From the NCBI GenBank assembly GCA_913057145.1, contig CAJXNJ010000002.1, positions 1 to 64,000 of the forward strand: a stretch of DNA of 64,000 nucleotides, in the 5' to 3' direction. Below the pieces are notes generated by a model that worked only from the letters and a program-made list of their open reading frames with translations, had not been told where the DNA came from and ran no database searches. The translations under genes were made by a program, and so were the position numbers. Positions 35,189 through 44,726 of this stretch are shown piece by piece. Position 1 is the first letter of the stretch, and the number at the start of each line of letters is the position of its first letter. The stretch comes from an uncultured Ectothiorhodospiraceae bacterium (GTDB lineage: Bacteria; Pseudomonadota; Gammaproteobacteria; Nitrococcales; Nitrococcaceae).

Positions 35189-36853
35189 ATGACATATCAG
35201 GTGCTCGCCCGTAAATGGCGCCCGCGTAGTTTCGCGGAAATGGTCGGCCAAAGCCATGTGCTGCGTGCACTGAGCAACGGCCTTGCGCAAGGCCGTCTTC
35301 ATCATGCTTATCTTTTCACCGGGACGCGCGGTGTGGGCAAGACCACGGTGGCGCGCATTCTGGCGAAATGCCTCAATTGTGAAGCCAATGGCGTCACCGA
35401 TGCTCCCTGTGGCGAATGCGCGGCCTGCATGGAAATCGATGGCGGCCGTTTTGTTGATCTGATTGAAGTCGATGCGGCCTCCCGGACCAAGGTTGAAGAC
35501 ACGCGGGATCTGCTCGATAACGTGCAGTATGCCCCCACTCGCGGGCGCTTCAAGATCTATCTGATCGATGAAGTGCACATGCTCTCGACGCACAGCTTCA
35601 ATGCGCTTTTGAAAACGCTTGAAGAGCCACCGGAGCATGTGAAATTTCTGCTCGCCACCACCGATCCGCAGAAGCTGCCGGTAACCGTGCTCTCACGGTG
35701 TCTGCAATTCAATTTAAAGCCGCTGCTGCCGGATATGATCGCCCGGCACCTGCTTGAGATCGCCACAGCCGAGTCGCTTGAAGCCGAGCCGGCGGCCGTC
35801 GAGCAGATTGCCCGGGCCGCCGAGGGCAGCCTGCGCGATGCGCTCAGTCTCATGGATCAGGCCATTGCCTTTGGCAGCGGAGCGCTGCGTCAGGCCGAAG
35901 TCCGGGACATGCTCGGTAGCCTCGAGCAGTCGTTCATCATCGAGCTGCTTGAAGCGCTTGCCGATGGTGACGGCACAGCGCTGCTTGCCACGGTCGATCG
36001 CATGGCCGAGGCCTCTCCCGATTTCGCCGATGCCCTGGCAGAGCTCATTGCTCTGCTGCATCGAATCGGACTGGGCCAGATTATCCCGGATGTCATCGAT
36101 GAACATGCGCCTGATGGCGACCGACTCCGTCAGCTCAGTCAACGCTTTGATGCACCGGCCGTGCAGCTGCTCTACCAGATCGCGCTGCATGGCCGGCGGG
36201 ACCTGCCGCTTGCTCCCGACCCGAAAGCCGGGTTTGAGATGACTTTGCTGCGCATGCTGGCCTTCCAGCCGGATCTGGCGGATCAGTCCGCGCAGCCCGC
36301 GACCCCGGCAAAGACGAATAAAGTCCCGGCCGCGCCGCCGGTGACCCCGGCAAGGACGCAAAAGGCCCCGGCCGCGCCGCCCGCGACCCCGGCAGAGACG
36401 AACAGCGCTCAGGCCGATCCACCGGCACACACAGCCGAGGCACAAACCGCCGGCGATGAGCAGACACCTGACTGGCATCAACTGGTGGCGGTGCTCGATT
36501 TGTCCGGGATGGCGAAGGCGCTGGCGGATCATTGTGAATGGGCCGGGCGCGAGGGTGATCGGGTGACACTCTCCATTGATGACGGTCATGACCATTTGAT
36601 CAATGACAATGTCGTACAGCGCCTTGAAGAAGCGCTGTCAGAGCATTTTGGAGCGGCATTGAAGGTGCACCTGCAGGTTGGCAAGGTGGCCGGTGAAACG
36701 CCGGCAGCGGCAGCCCAACGGGCGGCTGATGAGCGGAATGCGGCAGCCCGGCAGGCCATTGAGACCGATCCCAATATCAAGGCACTTAAAGAGTCTTTTG
36801 ATGCCGAAGTAATACCGGATTCCATACGTCCCAGAGACCAGGAGAAGACATGA
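35189..36853 (+). CDS. dnaX: DNA polymerase III subunits gamma/tau
   Basis: A 554-residue clamp-loader ATPase. It starts [20 protein letters not shown], then Walker [13 protein letters not shown], a four-Cys zinc module (CLNCEANG...CGECAAC), Walker B LIDEVHML and the SRC finger [11 protein letters not shown]. Domain III ends near residue 365. A Pro/Ala-rich linker with a 14-residue repeat follows, then a tau-like C-terminal domain that would bind polymerase alpha and DnaB. I see no A-rich slippery heptamer like the E. coli frameshift site, so a separate gamma form is not predicted. The 3' end overlaps ebfC by 4 bases. Confidence 0.95.
   Translation: MTYQVLARKWRPRSFAEMVGQSHVLRALSNGLAQGRLHHAYLFTGTRGVGKTTVARILAKCLNCEANGVTDAPCGECAACMEIDGGRFVDLIEVDAASRTKVEDTRDLLDNVQYAPTRGRFKIYLIDEVHMLSTHSFNALLKTLEEPPEHVKFLLATTDPQKLPVTVLSRCLQFNLKPLLPDMIARHLLEIATAESLEAEPAAVEQIARAAEGSLRDALSLMDQAIAFGSGALRQAEVRDMLGSLEQSFIIELLEALADGDGTALLATVDRMAEASPDFADALAELIALLHRIGLGQIIPDVIDEHAPDGDRLRQLSQRFDAPAVQLLYQIALHGRRDLPLAPDPKAGFEMTLLRMLAFQPDLADQSAQPATPAKTNKVPAAPPVTPARTQKAPAAPPATPAETNSAQADPPAHTAEAQTAGDEQTPDWHQLVAVLDLSGMAKALADHCEWAGREGDRVTLSIDDGHDHLINDNVVQRLEEALSEHFGAALKVHLQVGKVAGETPAAAAQRAADERNAAARQAIETDPNIKALKESFDAEVIPDSIRPRDQEKT
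36296..36400 (+). repeat. 42-bp tandem repeat in the dnaX linker
   Basis: Two and a half copies of a 42-bp unit (36296-36337, 36338-36379, partial 36380-36400) encode 14-residue Pro/Ala-rich units of the form [14 protein letters not shown]. The number is a multiple of three, so copy changes lengthen or shorten the tau linker without frameshift. Confidence 0.85.
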
Positions 36854-37170
36854 AGGGCGGACTAGGCAACATGATGAAGCAGGCCCAGCGCATGCAGGAG
36901 GAAATGCAGAAAGCGCAGGCCGAGCTCGCAGAACTCGAGGTGACCGGCCAGGCCGGCGGCGGCATGGTCAGCGTGGTGATGACCGGTCGTCATGAAGTAC
37001 GACGGGTGACGATTGATGAGACGGTCTATGACGATCGGGAGATGGTCGAGGATCTGGTGGCGGCAGCCTGTAACGATGCGGTGCAGAAGCTCGAACAGGT
37101 CACCCAGGAGCGCATGTCCAGTCTCACCCAGGGGCTCAACCTGCCACCCGGCATGAAGATGCCCTTTTAA
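36850..37170 (+). CDS. ebfC: YbaB/EbfC nucleoid-associated protein
   Basis: A 106-residue DNA-binding protein with the family signatures [39 protein letters not shown] and the C-terminal [12 protein letters not shown]. It is a dimeric nucleoid-associated protein normally encoded between dnaX and recR. Its ATG lies inside the dnaX stop (ATGA) and its TAA shares a base with the recR ATG, so the three genes are translationally coupled. Confidence 0.95.
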   Translation: MKGGLGNMMKQAQRMQEEMQKAQAELAELEVTGQAGGGMVSVVMTGRHEVRRVTIDETVYDDREMVEDLVAAACNDAVQKLEQVTQERMSSLTQGLNLPPGMKMPF

Positions 37171-37769
37171 TGGCCTATTCACCGCTTGTTCGCGAGCTCA
37201 TGGAGGCATTTCGCTGCCTGCCGGGTGTGGGGCCGAAATCAGCCCAGCGAATGACTTTTACCCTGTTGCAGCATGACCGCGCCGGAGCCCGGAGACTGGC
37301 ACGCGCGCTCGAGGATGCGGCGCAGTCCGTTGGAGAATGCGCGGACTGTCGCAATCTCACCGAGGCCGAGCGTTGCCCGCTCTGCCTCAATGACCGGCGT
37401 GACCCCGCGGTGCTTTGTATTGTCGAGAATCCCTCGGATGTCCAGGCGCTTGAGGACGCCACGGATTATCAGGGTCGCTATTTCGTGCTCAAGGGACGGC
37501 TCTCGCCCCTTGATGGGATCGGCCCGGGTGAGCTCGGGCTCGAGGCGCTGGAGGCTCGACTGCAGGGGGGTGGAGTGCGTGAGGTGATTCTGGCCATCAG
37601 CCCCACTGTCGAGGGTGAGGCGACCGGACAGTACATCGCCCAAATGGCCCGCGATGCCGGTGTCAGTGTCTCGCGCATTGCGCATGGCGTGCCGCTCGGC
37701 GGAGACCTCGATTACGTCGATGCCGGTACCCTCTCGCATGCCTTCGCCGGCCGCGGTCAATACCAGTAG
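37170..37769 (+). CDS. recR: Recombination mediator RecR
   Basis: A 199-residue protein of the RecFOR pathway that helps load RecA on gapped DNA. It has the helix-hairpin-helix [14 protein letters not shown], a four-Cys zinc finger (CADC...CPLC), a Toprim domain ([15 protein letters not shown]) and the terminal [16 protein letters not shown]. Length is normal for the family. The following gap of about 210 bases to the usp gene holds no feature I can support. Confidence 0.95.
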   Translation: MAYSPLVRELMEAFRCLPGVGPKSAQRMTFTLLQHDRAGARRLARALEDAAQSVGECADCRNLTEAERCPLCLNDRRDPAVLCIVENPSDVQALEDATDYQGRYFVLKGRLSPLDGIGPGELGLEALEARLQGGGVREVILAISPTVEGEATGQYIAQMARDAGVSVSRIAHGVPLGGDLDYVDAGTLSHAFAGRGQYQ

Positions 37770-37980
37770 TGGCGATACCCCCGTTGCCGTGATTCAGCCT
37801 TTCGTCGGTTGACGGGGCTCGTTCATTTGTCTCAGGGTGGTAAGGGCTTAAAAAAGCTTACTCGGTGATGCTGCGGGCCAATTCGGTCTCGTGGCCGTAA
37901 TCAGTTTGCATTGATCTTTATCTTTGTTCTCGCTCAGTTGCTCGCGCATCACCCCAACGTCATGCAAGGAGCCACTGCGC

Positions 37981-38403
37981 ATGTTTAAAAAAATTCTTGT
38001 CCCGGTTGATCTCGCGCATCTCGAGGCGATCAAGCGCGCGATTTCGGCCAGTGCCGATCTGGCTCGGCACTATGCGGCCGAGGTCTGTTATCTGGGGATC
38101 ACCAGTTCACAGCCCGGGAGCGTCGCGCGCACCCCCGAGGAGTACGCGCAAAAGCTTGAAGCATTTGCCGAAGAACAGCACAGCATTCATGGACAGGCGA
38201 CGAGCGCGCGCTGCATCAACTCCCCCGATCCGATTGCCGATCTGGATGACACCATCATCAAAGCAATCGACAGTGAGGGTGCGGATCTTGTCGTCATGGC
38301 AACGCATCTGCCTAAACACCTCGATGCCGTGATCCCGGCCCATGGCGGCAAAATCGCGACGCACACCGATGTCTCGGTTTTCCTGGTCCGCCCGGCTGAC
38401 TGA
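37981..38403 (+). CDS. Universal stress protein (UspA family)
   Basis: A 140-residue protein starting FKKILVPVDLAHLEAIKRAI and ending GADLVVMATHLPK...HTDVSVFLVRP. The glycine-rich ATP-loop near the end is reduced (PAHGGKIATHTDVSVF), so nucleotide binding may be altered. ATG 37981 is chosen because the family begins there and AAGGAG lies 9-14 bases upstream. It is 20 bases upstream of a BCCT transporter. In Halomonas a similar small Usp (TeaD) modulates an ectoine transporter, so a link to osmolyte uptake is plausible. Confidence 0.88.
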   Translation: MFKKILVPVDLAHLEAIKRAISASADLARHYAAEVCYLGITSSQPGSVARTPEEYAQKLEAFAEEQHSIHGQATSARCINSPDPIADLDDTIIKAIDSEGADLVVMATHLPKHLDAVIPAHGGKIATHTDVSVFLVRPAD

Positions 38404-38423
38404 TTCGACAAGGGAGTTTTTTG

Positions 38424-40082
38424 ATGACTGACAAGAACAACGAACTCGAACAGGCGGAGTCGGTGGGCGTGCCCGCCCCCGAGGGCCCGGCTGATCTGAT
38501 TGATACCGATTATGTGATCGGTCAGGACAACGTCACGACCACCGCACTGGGTGTCGATATCGACCTGCATGGCAAGGTCTTTACCTTCTCGGCGCTGGTT
38601 GTGTTGCTGTTTGTAATTCTCACTCTGGCGCTGCAGGACTCGCTGGCGCCGTTATTCGGCGACCTGCGAGTATGGCTGACCAGCAATCTGTCCTGGTTTT
38701 TCCTCGCGGGTGCCAATGTCTTTGTGCTGCTCTCGGTGGTGCTGATTTTTACACCGCTCGGCCGGGTCCGGCTCGGCGGTCAACATGCCAAGCCCGATTT
38801 CAGCTATCTCGGTTGGTTTGCCATGCTCTTTGCCGCCGGTATGGGTATCGGGCTGATGTATTTTGGTGTCTCAGAACCGCTCAGCCATTACGGGACCGCG
38901 ATCGGCGGGACCAGCATGGAAGGAGGTGTTCGCACCGACTGGGCACCCCTGGGGGCCGCAGCCGGTGATCAGGATGCCGCGATATCGCTGGGTATGGCAG
39001 CCACGATCTTTCACTGGGGACTGCATCCCTGGGCGATTTATGCGGTGGTGGCGTTATCGCTGGCGCTTTTCTCTTTTAACAAAGGGCTGCCGCTGACCAT
39101 GCGCTCGGTCTTCTATCCCATTCTCGGGGAGCGTGTCTGGGGCTGGCCCGGGCATGTGATCGATATCCTTGCTGTTTTTGCCACGCTGTTCGGGCTGGCG
39201 ACCTCCCTGGGTCTGGGCGCGCAGCAGGCAACGGCCGGGCTTTCGCACCTCTTTGGTGTCCCCGGTAATGAAGTCACCATGGTCTTGCTCATCATGGGGA
39301 TTACGGTGGTTGCACTGATGTCCGTGGTGCTTGGTGTGGATAAGGGCGTCCAGCGTCTCTCCCAGATCAACATGGTGCTGGCCGCGCTGTTGCTGCTTTT
39401 TGTGATTCTGGTGGGGCCAACGCTGCTGATTCTGACCGGATTTTTTGAATATCTGGTTTCTTATGCGGCACATCTGCCTGCGCTCTCCAACCCGTTTGGC
39501 CGTGAAGATGCCAATTTCTCTCAGGGTTGGACGGCGTTCTATTGGGCCTGGTGGATCTCCTGGTCACCGTTTGTCGGCATGTTCATCGCCCGGGTCAGCC
39601 GGGGACGGACGGTGCGCGAATTCCTGATCGCGGTGCTCATTATCCCGACGCTGATCTCGGTGCTCTGGATGACCGCGCTTGGTGGAACGGCCATCGATCA
39701 GGTGGTGAACCGCGGGCTTGAGGGCGTGGCCGCTGCGAGCGGTGATCTACAGCTCTTTGAGATGCTGGCGAATCTCCCGCTTGCCACGATCACATCGCTG
39801 ATCGCGATATTCCTGGTGATCGTGTTCTTTGTGACCTCATCGGACTCCGGTTCGCTGGTCATCGATGCCATTACCGCCGGTGGTAAGGTCGATGCACCCA
39901 AGCCGCAGCGTGTTTTCTGGGCCATTATCGAGGGTGCGATTGCCATTGCGCTCCTGTTAGGCGGTGGTCTTACTGCCTTGCAGGCGATGGCGGTCTCCGC
40001 CGGCTTCCCGTTCACGATCGTGTTGCTGGTGGCCTGCTATGCGATTGTCAAAGGCCTGATGTCCGAGCCCAGAGGCGCTTAG
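38424..40082 (+). CDS. BCCT family osmolyte transporter
   Basis: A 552-residue inner-membrane transporter with 12 helices. It shows FAAGMGIGLMYFGVSEPLSH, FHWGLHPWAIYAVVALSLAL and the family box in FYWAWWISWSPFVGMFIARV followed by SRGRTVREF, then FFVTSSDSGSLVIDAITAGG. BCCT proteins import betaine, carnitine, choline or ectoine with sodium. The N-terminal ~45 residues are acidic and cytoplasmic. ATG 38424 follows AAGGGAG. The substrate is not fixed; osmoprotectant uptake in a halophile is the likely job. Confidence 0.93.
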   Translation: MTDKNNELEQAESVGVPAPEGPADLIDTDYVIGQDNVTTTALGVDIDLHGKVFTFSALVVLLFVILTLALQDSLAPLFGDLRVWLTSNLSWFFLAGANVFVLLSVVLIFTPLGRVRLGGQHAKPDFSYLGWFAMLFAAGMGIGLMYFGVSEPLSHYGTAIGGTSMEGGVRTDWAPLGAAAGDQDAAISLGMAATIFHWGLHPWAIYAVVALSLALFSFNKGLPLTMRSVFYPILGERVWGWPGHVIDILAVFATLFGLATSLGLGAQQATAGLSHLFGVPGNEVTMVLLIMGITVVALMSVVLGVDKGVQRLSQINMVLAALLLLFVILVGPTLLILTGFFEYLVSYAAHLPALSNPFGREDANFSQGWTAFYWAWWISWSPFVGMFIARVSRGRTVREFLIAVLIIPTLISVLWMTALGGTAIDQVVNRGLEGVAAASGDLQLFEMLANLPLATITSLIAIFLVIVFFVTSSDSGSLVIDAITAGGKVDAPKPQRVFWAIIEGAIAIALLLGGGLTALQAMAVSAGFPFTIVLLVACYAIVKGLMSEPRGA

Positions 40083-40810
40083 ACCCAAAGCCTGCCCACC
40101 GGGGTCGAGTCGCTGTAGTGATGCGCAATCTGCGCCTGCAGCAACTCGGCCGTCCCGAGGGCATCCAATACGGCCTGATGCCCCTCATAGGGGGGCAGGC
40201 CGTAGCGGATGCGGCTGTCATTCAGGCGAATGGATACGGGCGGGCGTCCGATGATTGCGCGTAATCGTGAGCGCCAGTTGTGTCGGTAGCGCCGGCTCTC
40301 GATGGCCATGGTGTCAATGACTGGGAAGCGAAAGCTCTCGCCCTGGCTGCGTCGTACCGCCCGGTCGAGGAATTCCCGTTCAATCGGGTGGTAGTGCACC
40401 ACCGGAATGCGGCCGCGGATGGCCTGCAGAATCTCGGGCAAGACACTCTGGAATTCAGGGGCAAGCTCGGTATCGGTATGCGTGATGCCATGAAAGACGA
40501 CTGTCTCCCCAGAGAAGCCGGCACGGGGTCTGACCACCCAATGACGTCGCTCACTCAGGCGGATCCGCCCTAGCGTGAAGGGCAGTATGCCAATGCTGAG
40601 GATGGCGTGACGCTTGGGGTCAAGGCCGCTTGTCTCGAGGTCAATCGCCACCAGTGGCAACTCGCCGACAGGCATTTCACCATCACTCGGAAAAGCCTCA
40701 TAGAAATCGCGCAACTCTGCTGAATTCGAGGCTCGGGCGCGGCGGGCAAGACTTGCCTGCCAGTCGCCCGCTCGACCCTTCCAGCCCTTTTCTCCTCGAT
40801 TCGCTCGCAT
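40079..40810 (-). CDS. DnaQ-like 3'-5' exonuclease (DEDDh)
   Basis: A 243-residue protein. After about 50 basic residues comes the exonuclease fold with ExoI motif LVAIDLETSGLDP, ExoII in PVVHYHPIEREFLDRAV and ExoIII EGHQAVLDALGTAELLQA (His...Asp). It is related to the Pol III epsilon subunit but lacks its clamp-binding C-terminus. The ATG directly follows the TGA of the upstream cNMP/CBS/DUF294 gene, a pairing I recall from other gammaproteobacteria, often near acetate or osmolyte transporters. Its role is unknown. Confidence 0.85.
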   Translation of the reverse strand: MRANRGEKGWKGRAGDWQASLARRARASNSAELRDFYEAFPSDGEMPVGELPLVAIDLETSGLDPKRHAILSIGILPFTLGRIRLSERRHWVVRPRAGFSGETVVFHGITHTDTELAPEFQSVLPEILQAIRGRIPVVHYHPIEREFLDRAVRRSQGESFRFPVIDTMAIESRRYRHNWRSRLRAIIGRPPVSIRLNDSRIRYGLPPYEGHQAVLDALGTAELLQAQIAHHYSDSTPVGRLWV

Positions 40811-42718
40811 TCAACCGGGCGGTGGGTAGCGGAAGCGCAGAAATTTCTGCGCGTCACTGAGCGCGCGAAAGGCCGCCTTGATCTCAGCGCGCTCTTTCGG
40901 GGGGACATTCTCCGGCTCGATATTGTTATCCGGTTCGCGTTCCTCGTTGATATCAATCGCCTGATGACGCAGTCGGGTCAGGCTCAAGACCTCCAGGGCA
41001 TAACTCAACCGATCGGCCACACCGGGGCCGAGTAACTGCGTCTCAGCGATATCGGAGAGCCGTTCAAAAGAGTTCTGTGCCTGCGATCCGCAGGCAAGTG
41101 CGTGAATACGGATGAGGTCTGTCAGCGGTGCAGTCCCGCGGCGCTTCACGTTGATGGAGTTGTTCTGCCGGCCATCTTTTTCCATGACGAAATCACGGAA
41201 AAAGCCAAGCGGTGGGGTGCGGTTGAGGGCATTGCGTGCCATCGCGGCCAGGAAAGCGGGGCTCTCGGCGGCTTTGTTGGAGACAATTTCCTGGAGCGAC
41301 TCCACAAAGCGTTCCTCACCGTAGACATTATCAAGGTCGAAAAAGATATTGCTATGCAGCAGTCGCTCCGGATTCGGCGCATCAATCCAGCGGGTGAAAT
41401 AGCGCTGCCAGACATGCAGCGGCTGTCGCCAGCGCGGGTTGGTCGCCATGATCTCGCCTTTGCAGCGTGCATAGCCGCATTCATGCAGCCCATCACTGAC
41501 CAGCTTGGCCAGCGCATAGAAATAGCTGTCATGTTCATCCGGTGAGTAACTGTCATCGAGCACCAGGGCATTGTCCTGATCGGTCACCAGGGTCTGTTCG
41601 CCGCGTGCCATTGATCCCATGCACATGAACGCATAAGGCACCGGGGGCGGCCCGAGTGAATCTTCGGCGAGCTCGATCAGCCGGCGGGTGAAGCTGCGGC
41701 CGATGGAAGATAACGCCGTGCCGATGGTCCTCGAGTCGGCTTCCTCCTCGATCATGCGCACCGCGGAGCGGCGGACATCGGGTAGCAGAGCGGCGAGCCC
41801 CTGGACATGGTCCTGGGCGAAAATATTATCGATGAGGTAGAGACTGCTCTGGGTCTCAAAACGCACCACATCCTCAAGCCGCACCAGGCCGATCGGACGC
41901 CGACGATGAACCACGGCGAGATGATGCACGTTGTGCCGCAGCATCATCAGCATCGCCTCCTGCACGGTTTCATCGGACTGAACAGCAATCAAATGATCTC
42001 TTACGATCTCGCCGATGGGCGTCTCATTGGAGCGGTCTTCGGCAATGATGCGCTCTCGAAAATCGGCATCGGTGAGAATGCCGCGGACCTGCCAGGCAGC
42101 CCCTTCGGCATCGGTGTAGGTATAGCGCGGATCATCGCTTTCGGCATCGACAACGAGCAGCGCGGCGGTCGGTTCATTGGCCAGTTTCAGCGAGGCCTCA
42201 CGAGCCGTCTCGGTGGCCTCGGCGATGAGCGGCGGGCGTGTCACCAGCTTGCGGATGCGGGTTGCCATGAGGTTGTTGCTGTCGGGCTCTCGCGCCGTGT
42301 TGCGCTCAGGGCTACTGTCCAGTCGCGGCCGTCCCAGCTCAACAAAATCGGCAAAAGCGGCATCCTGCTCGCACAACTCATCAAAGCGGTCTGCCGGGAT
42401 GTGGTAGATCAGCGTGTCTTCAATCGCGATGGCCGGGTAGTGGACGCGACGGCCGCGCAGCAACCCGTAATGGCCAAAAATATTGCCTTCACCCAATCGG
42501 TCGAAAAGATCGCCGGTTCGCCGGTAGACCTCCACCGCGCCACTGCGGATGTAACAGAGCCCCTCGATGGCCTCTCCGGCGGTGAGAATCTGATGCCCGG
42601 CGCGGTAGTAGCTGATTTCAACCTGTTCAACAACGCGGTCCAGCTGCTCGTCAGACAGATCGTCAAATGGCGGGTAGCTGCCAAGATGGCGCCGGATTTC
42701 AAGCAGCTCAGGATCCAT
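40811..42718 (-). CDS. cNMP-binding / CBS / DUF294 nucleotidyltransferase-like protein
   Basis: A 635-residue cytoplasmic multidomain protein. Residues ~10-120 form a cyclic-nucleotide-binding-like barrel (ILTAGEAIEGLCYIRSGAVE), ~155-300 a CBS pair (VRGILTDADFRERI, VVHRRRPIGLVRLEDV). Residues ~320-460 are a DUF294 nucleotidyltransferase-like domain with MGSMARGEQTLVTDQDNALV, and the rest is its helical substrate-binding partner. The GSxARGE and DxD elements are intact, so nucleotidyl transfer, as in GlnD-like enzymes, is conceivable. Start ATG 42718. It is translationally coupled to the exonuclease gene downstream. Confidence 0.88.
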   Translation of the reverse strand: MDPELLEIRRHLGSYPPFDDLSDEQLDRVVEQVEISYYRAGHQILTAGEAIEGLCYIRSGAVEVYRRTGDLFDRLGEGNIFGHYGLLRGRRVHYPAIAIEDTLIYHIPADRFDELCEQDAAFADFVELGRPRLDSSPERNTAREPDSNNLMATRIRKLVTRPPLIAEATETAREASLKLANEPTAALLVVDAESDDPRYTYTDAEGAAWQVRGILTDADFRERIIAEDRSNETPIGEIVRDHLIAVQSDETVQEAMLMMLRHNVHHLAVVHRRRPIGLVRLEDVVRFETQSSLYLIDNIFAQDHVQGLAALLPDVRRSAVRMIEEEADSRTIGTALSSIGRSFTRRLIELAEDSLGPPPVPYAFMCMGSMARGEQTLVTDQDNALVLDDSYSPDEHDSYFYALAKLVSDGLHECGYARCKGEIMATNPRWRQPLHVWQRYFTRWIDAPNPERLLHSNIFFDLDNVYGEERFVESLQEIVSNKAAESPAFLAAMARNALNRTPPLGFFRDFVMEKDGRQNNSINVKRRGTAPLTDLIRIHALACGSQAQNSFERLSDIAETQLLGPGVADRLSYALEVLSLTRLRHQAIDINEEREPDNNIEPENVPPKERAEIKAAFRALSDAQKFLRFRYPPPG

Positions 42719-42728
42719 GATGCCTTAC

Positions 42729-43715
42729 TCAGCAGCCTTCGTCGGGCAACAGCGGCTCGAGGCTTTGCATTAGCGCGGCCCGCTCCTCGCTGCTACGCGC
42801 CTGGATGGCCTGATTGACCACCGTTTCGGTGAGATGGGGCGCGAAGGTGCTGATGAATGCATACATAAAGCGGCGCAGGTAGGTGTTGCGGCGAAAACCG
42901 ATCCGCGTTGTGCTGGCGGTAAACAGATGACTGGCATCGAGGGCTACCAGACCACGGTCACGTTCCGGCTCAAAAGCCATGCTGGCCATGATGCCGACGC
43001 CAAGGCCGAGTTGTACATAGGTCTTAATGACCTCGGAGTCGGTGGCGGTGAAGACCACATCGGGCTTGAGGCCACGGGCATTGAATGCCTCATCCAGTTG
43101 CGAGCGGCCGGTAAAGCCGAAGACATAGGTGACCAGCGGGTATTCAGCGATGGCTTCCAGTGTCAGTGGCGCTGCATCGCATAGTGGATGCCCCTCGGGG
43201 ACGATAATGCTGCGATTCCAGCGATAGCAGGGCAGCATGACCAGATCCTGGTAGAGATCGAGCGCCTCGGTGGCGATGGCAAAATCAACCTTGCCGGCCG
43301 TTGCCAATTCCGCGATCTGCACCGGTGTGCCCTGATGGAAATGCAGGCTCACATCGGGAAAGCACTCACGAAATCGCTGTACGGCCGTTGGCAGCGCATG
43401 GCGGGCCTGAGTGTGGGTGGTGGCAATCGTCAGGCTGCCGCGTCGGTCATCACCGTGTTCCTCGGCAATCGCCGTGATATTGCGGCTCTCGGCGAGAATG
43501 CGTTCGGCCACTTCGATGATGTTTCTGCCGGCTGCGGTGAGCCCGACGAAATGCTTGCCACTGCGCTCGAAAATGGGCACCCCGAGCTCTTCTTCCAGCA
43601 GCCGGATCTGTTTGCTCACACCCGGCTGAGAGGTGTAGAGCGCTTCAGCGGCCGCAGAGACATTCAGCCCCTGGCGATTGACCTCGACGATGTAGCGCAG
43701 TTGGTTGAGTTTCAC
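42729..43715 (-). CDS. cysB: CysB-type LysR transcriptional regulator
   Basis: A 328-residue LysR regulator whose start (MKLNQLRYIVEVNRQGLNVS, then AAAEALYTSQPGVSKQIRLL) is that of CysB/Cbl. The effector domain includes TIATTHTQARHALPTAVQRF, the sulfate/acetylserine pocket residues in this TTHTQAR stretch, and LGVGIMASMAF. It controls sulfur assimilation in response to O-acetylserine. Start is GTG at 43715, with AAGG upstream. A 16-base perfect palindrome lies 16-31 bases before the start and could be its own operator. Confidence 0.9.
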   Translation of the reverse strand: MKLNQLRYIVEVNRQGLNVSAAAEALYTSQPGVSKQIRLLEEELGVPIFERSGKHFVGLTAAGRNIIEVAERILAESRNITAIAEEHGDDRRGSLTIATTHTQARHALPTAVQRFRECFPDVSLHFHQGTPVQIAELATAGKVDFAIATEALDLYQDLVMLPCYRWNRSIIVPEGHPLCDAAPLTLEAIAEYPLVTYVFGFTGRSQLDEAFNARGLKPDVVFTATDSEVIKTYVQLGLGVGIMASMAFEPERDRGLVALDASHLFTASTTRIGFRRNTYLRRFMYAFISTFAPHLTETVVNQAIQARSSEERAALMQSLEPLLPDEGC

Positions 43716-43730
43716 AGCAGACCTTTAAGC

Positions 43731-43746
43731 TTAATTACGTAATTAA
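43731..43746. promoter_or_regulatory. 16-bp perfect palindrome upstream of cysB
   Basis: TTAATTACGTAATTAA is a perfect palindrome and contains a LysR-type T-N11-A spacing. It is AT-rich against GC-rich surroundings and lies just before the cysB start, which fits autoregulation. Confidence 0.5.
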
Positions 43747-43786
43747 AGCAATAATCAGTATGCCTTTAGAGCATAACAGCCTGCAA

Positions 43787-43825
43787 AGAAAAAGCCCCAT
43801 CCGGTAATCGAATGGGGCTTTTTCT
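43787..43825. terminator. Bidirectional rho-independent terminator
   Basis: Perfect 14-base arms AGAAAAAGCCCCAT (43787-43800) and ATGGGGCTTTTTCT (43812-43825) with an 11-base loop. It has A/T runs on both sides, so it can stop transcription in either direction. It ends the BI-1 family gene, protecting cysB from readthrough. Confidence 0.93.
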
Positions 43826-43868
43826 TCTAAAGCGCCCCGCCACCAGGGCGGTGCGCCGGCCGTCTTCC

Positions 43869-44552
43869 CTAGCGCTCGCCGGCAAACGCCGAGAGCAGTT
43901 GCAGCAGGCTGAGGAAGAGGTTGTAGATGCTCACATAGAGCGTGATGGTGGCCATGATGTAGTTGGTCTCACCGCCGTTGATGATTTCACCGGTCTGGTA
44001 GAGGATCAGCGCACTCATCAACACGACAAAGGCCGTACTCACCGCAAGCGAGAGGGCCGGAATCGAGAAGACAATCGCGGCAATCGAGCCAATGAAGGCC
44101 ACCAGAATACCGGCGAAAATAAAGCCGCGCATGAAGCTGAAATCACGCTGGCTGGTGAGCGCGTAGGCGGAGAGTCCGAGGAACATGACACCCGTGCCGC
44201 CAAGCGCCATCATGACAAGCTCTGCCCCATTACTGAATGCAGTGAGGTAGAGGCTGAGGATTGGCCCGAGGGTAAAACCCATGAAGCCGGTCAGCGCAAA
44301 GACACTGACCAGACCCCAGACGCTGTTTCTCAGCGAGGTGGTCAGGAACAACAGGCCAAAGTATCCACCCAACACCAGCAGCCAATGCATGGGTGGGGCA
44401 TTCGTTGCCATGGCAACCCCCGCCATGGCGGCACTGAACAACAGTGTCATGGCAAGCAGTGCGTAAGTGTTACGCAGCACCTTGTTGGTGGCCAGTACCG
44501 ATCCACCGGTTGCGGTGCGGTTGGCTGTCACTGCGCGAAAATCCTGGGCCAT
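43869..44552 (-). CDS. Bax inhibitor-1/YccA family membrane protein
   Basis: A 227-residue protein with seven hydrophobic helices. It shows LRNTYALLAMTLLFSAAMAG, LLFLTTSLRNSVWGLV, FALTGFMGFTLGPILSLYL and the C-terminal ATITLYVSIYNLFLSLLQLL. Bacterial members include YccA, an FtsH modulator, and YetJ, a pH-dependent calcium leak; the exact role here is not determined. ATG 44552 is supported by GGAGGAG eight bases upstream. It is divergent from thrH across 174 bases in which I see no clear signal. Confidence 0.9.
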   Translation of the reverse strand: MAQDFRAVTANRTATGGSVLATNKVLRNTYALLAMTLLFSAAMAGVAMATNAPPMHWLLVLGGYFGLLFLTTSLRNSVWGLVSVFALTGFMGFTLGPILSLYLTAFSNGAELVMMALGGTGVMFLGLSAYALTSQRDFSFMRGFIFAGILVAFIGSIAAIVFSIPALSLAVSTAFVVLMSALILYQTGEIINGGETNYIMATITLYVSIYNLFLSLLQLLSAFAGER

Positions 44553-44726
44553 CGTTAACTCCTCCGTGGATCCCATTACAAACAACGTTCAACATGCCAT
44601 TAGATAGGGCCAATGTCACGTTGGTTCAATGGTATGACGTATTGATGACAACTGATGGGTGCGGCTTGCAGTTCCCGGGGAAAAGGCTTACTGTCCGCCA
44701 CCCCCGCGTTGAAGAGACCCGATGCC

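Noticed and set aside
35714-36595. 293-codon minus-strand frame opposite dnaX
   Set aside because: Its repeats are the reverse of the Pro/Ala linker repeat; dnaX is complete.
37770-37980. Small gene between recR and the universal stress protein
   Set aside because: The short frames here have no ribosome site or recognisable motif; the upstream extension of the stress protein frame does not resemble the family.
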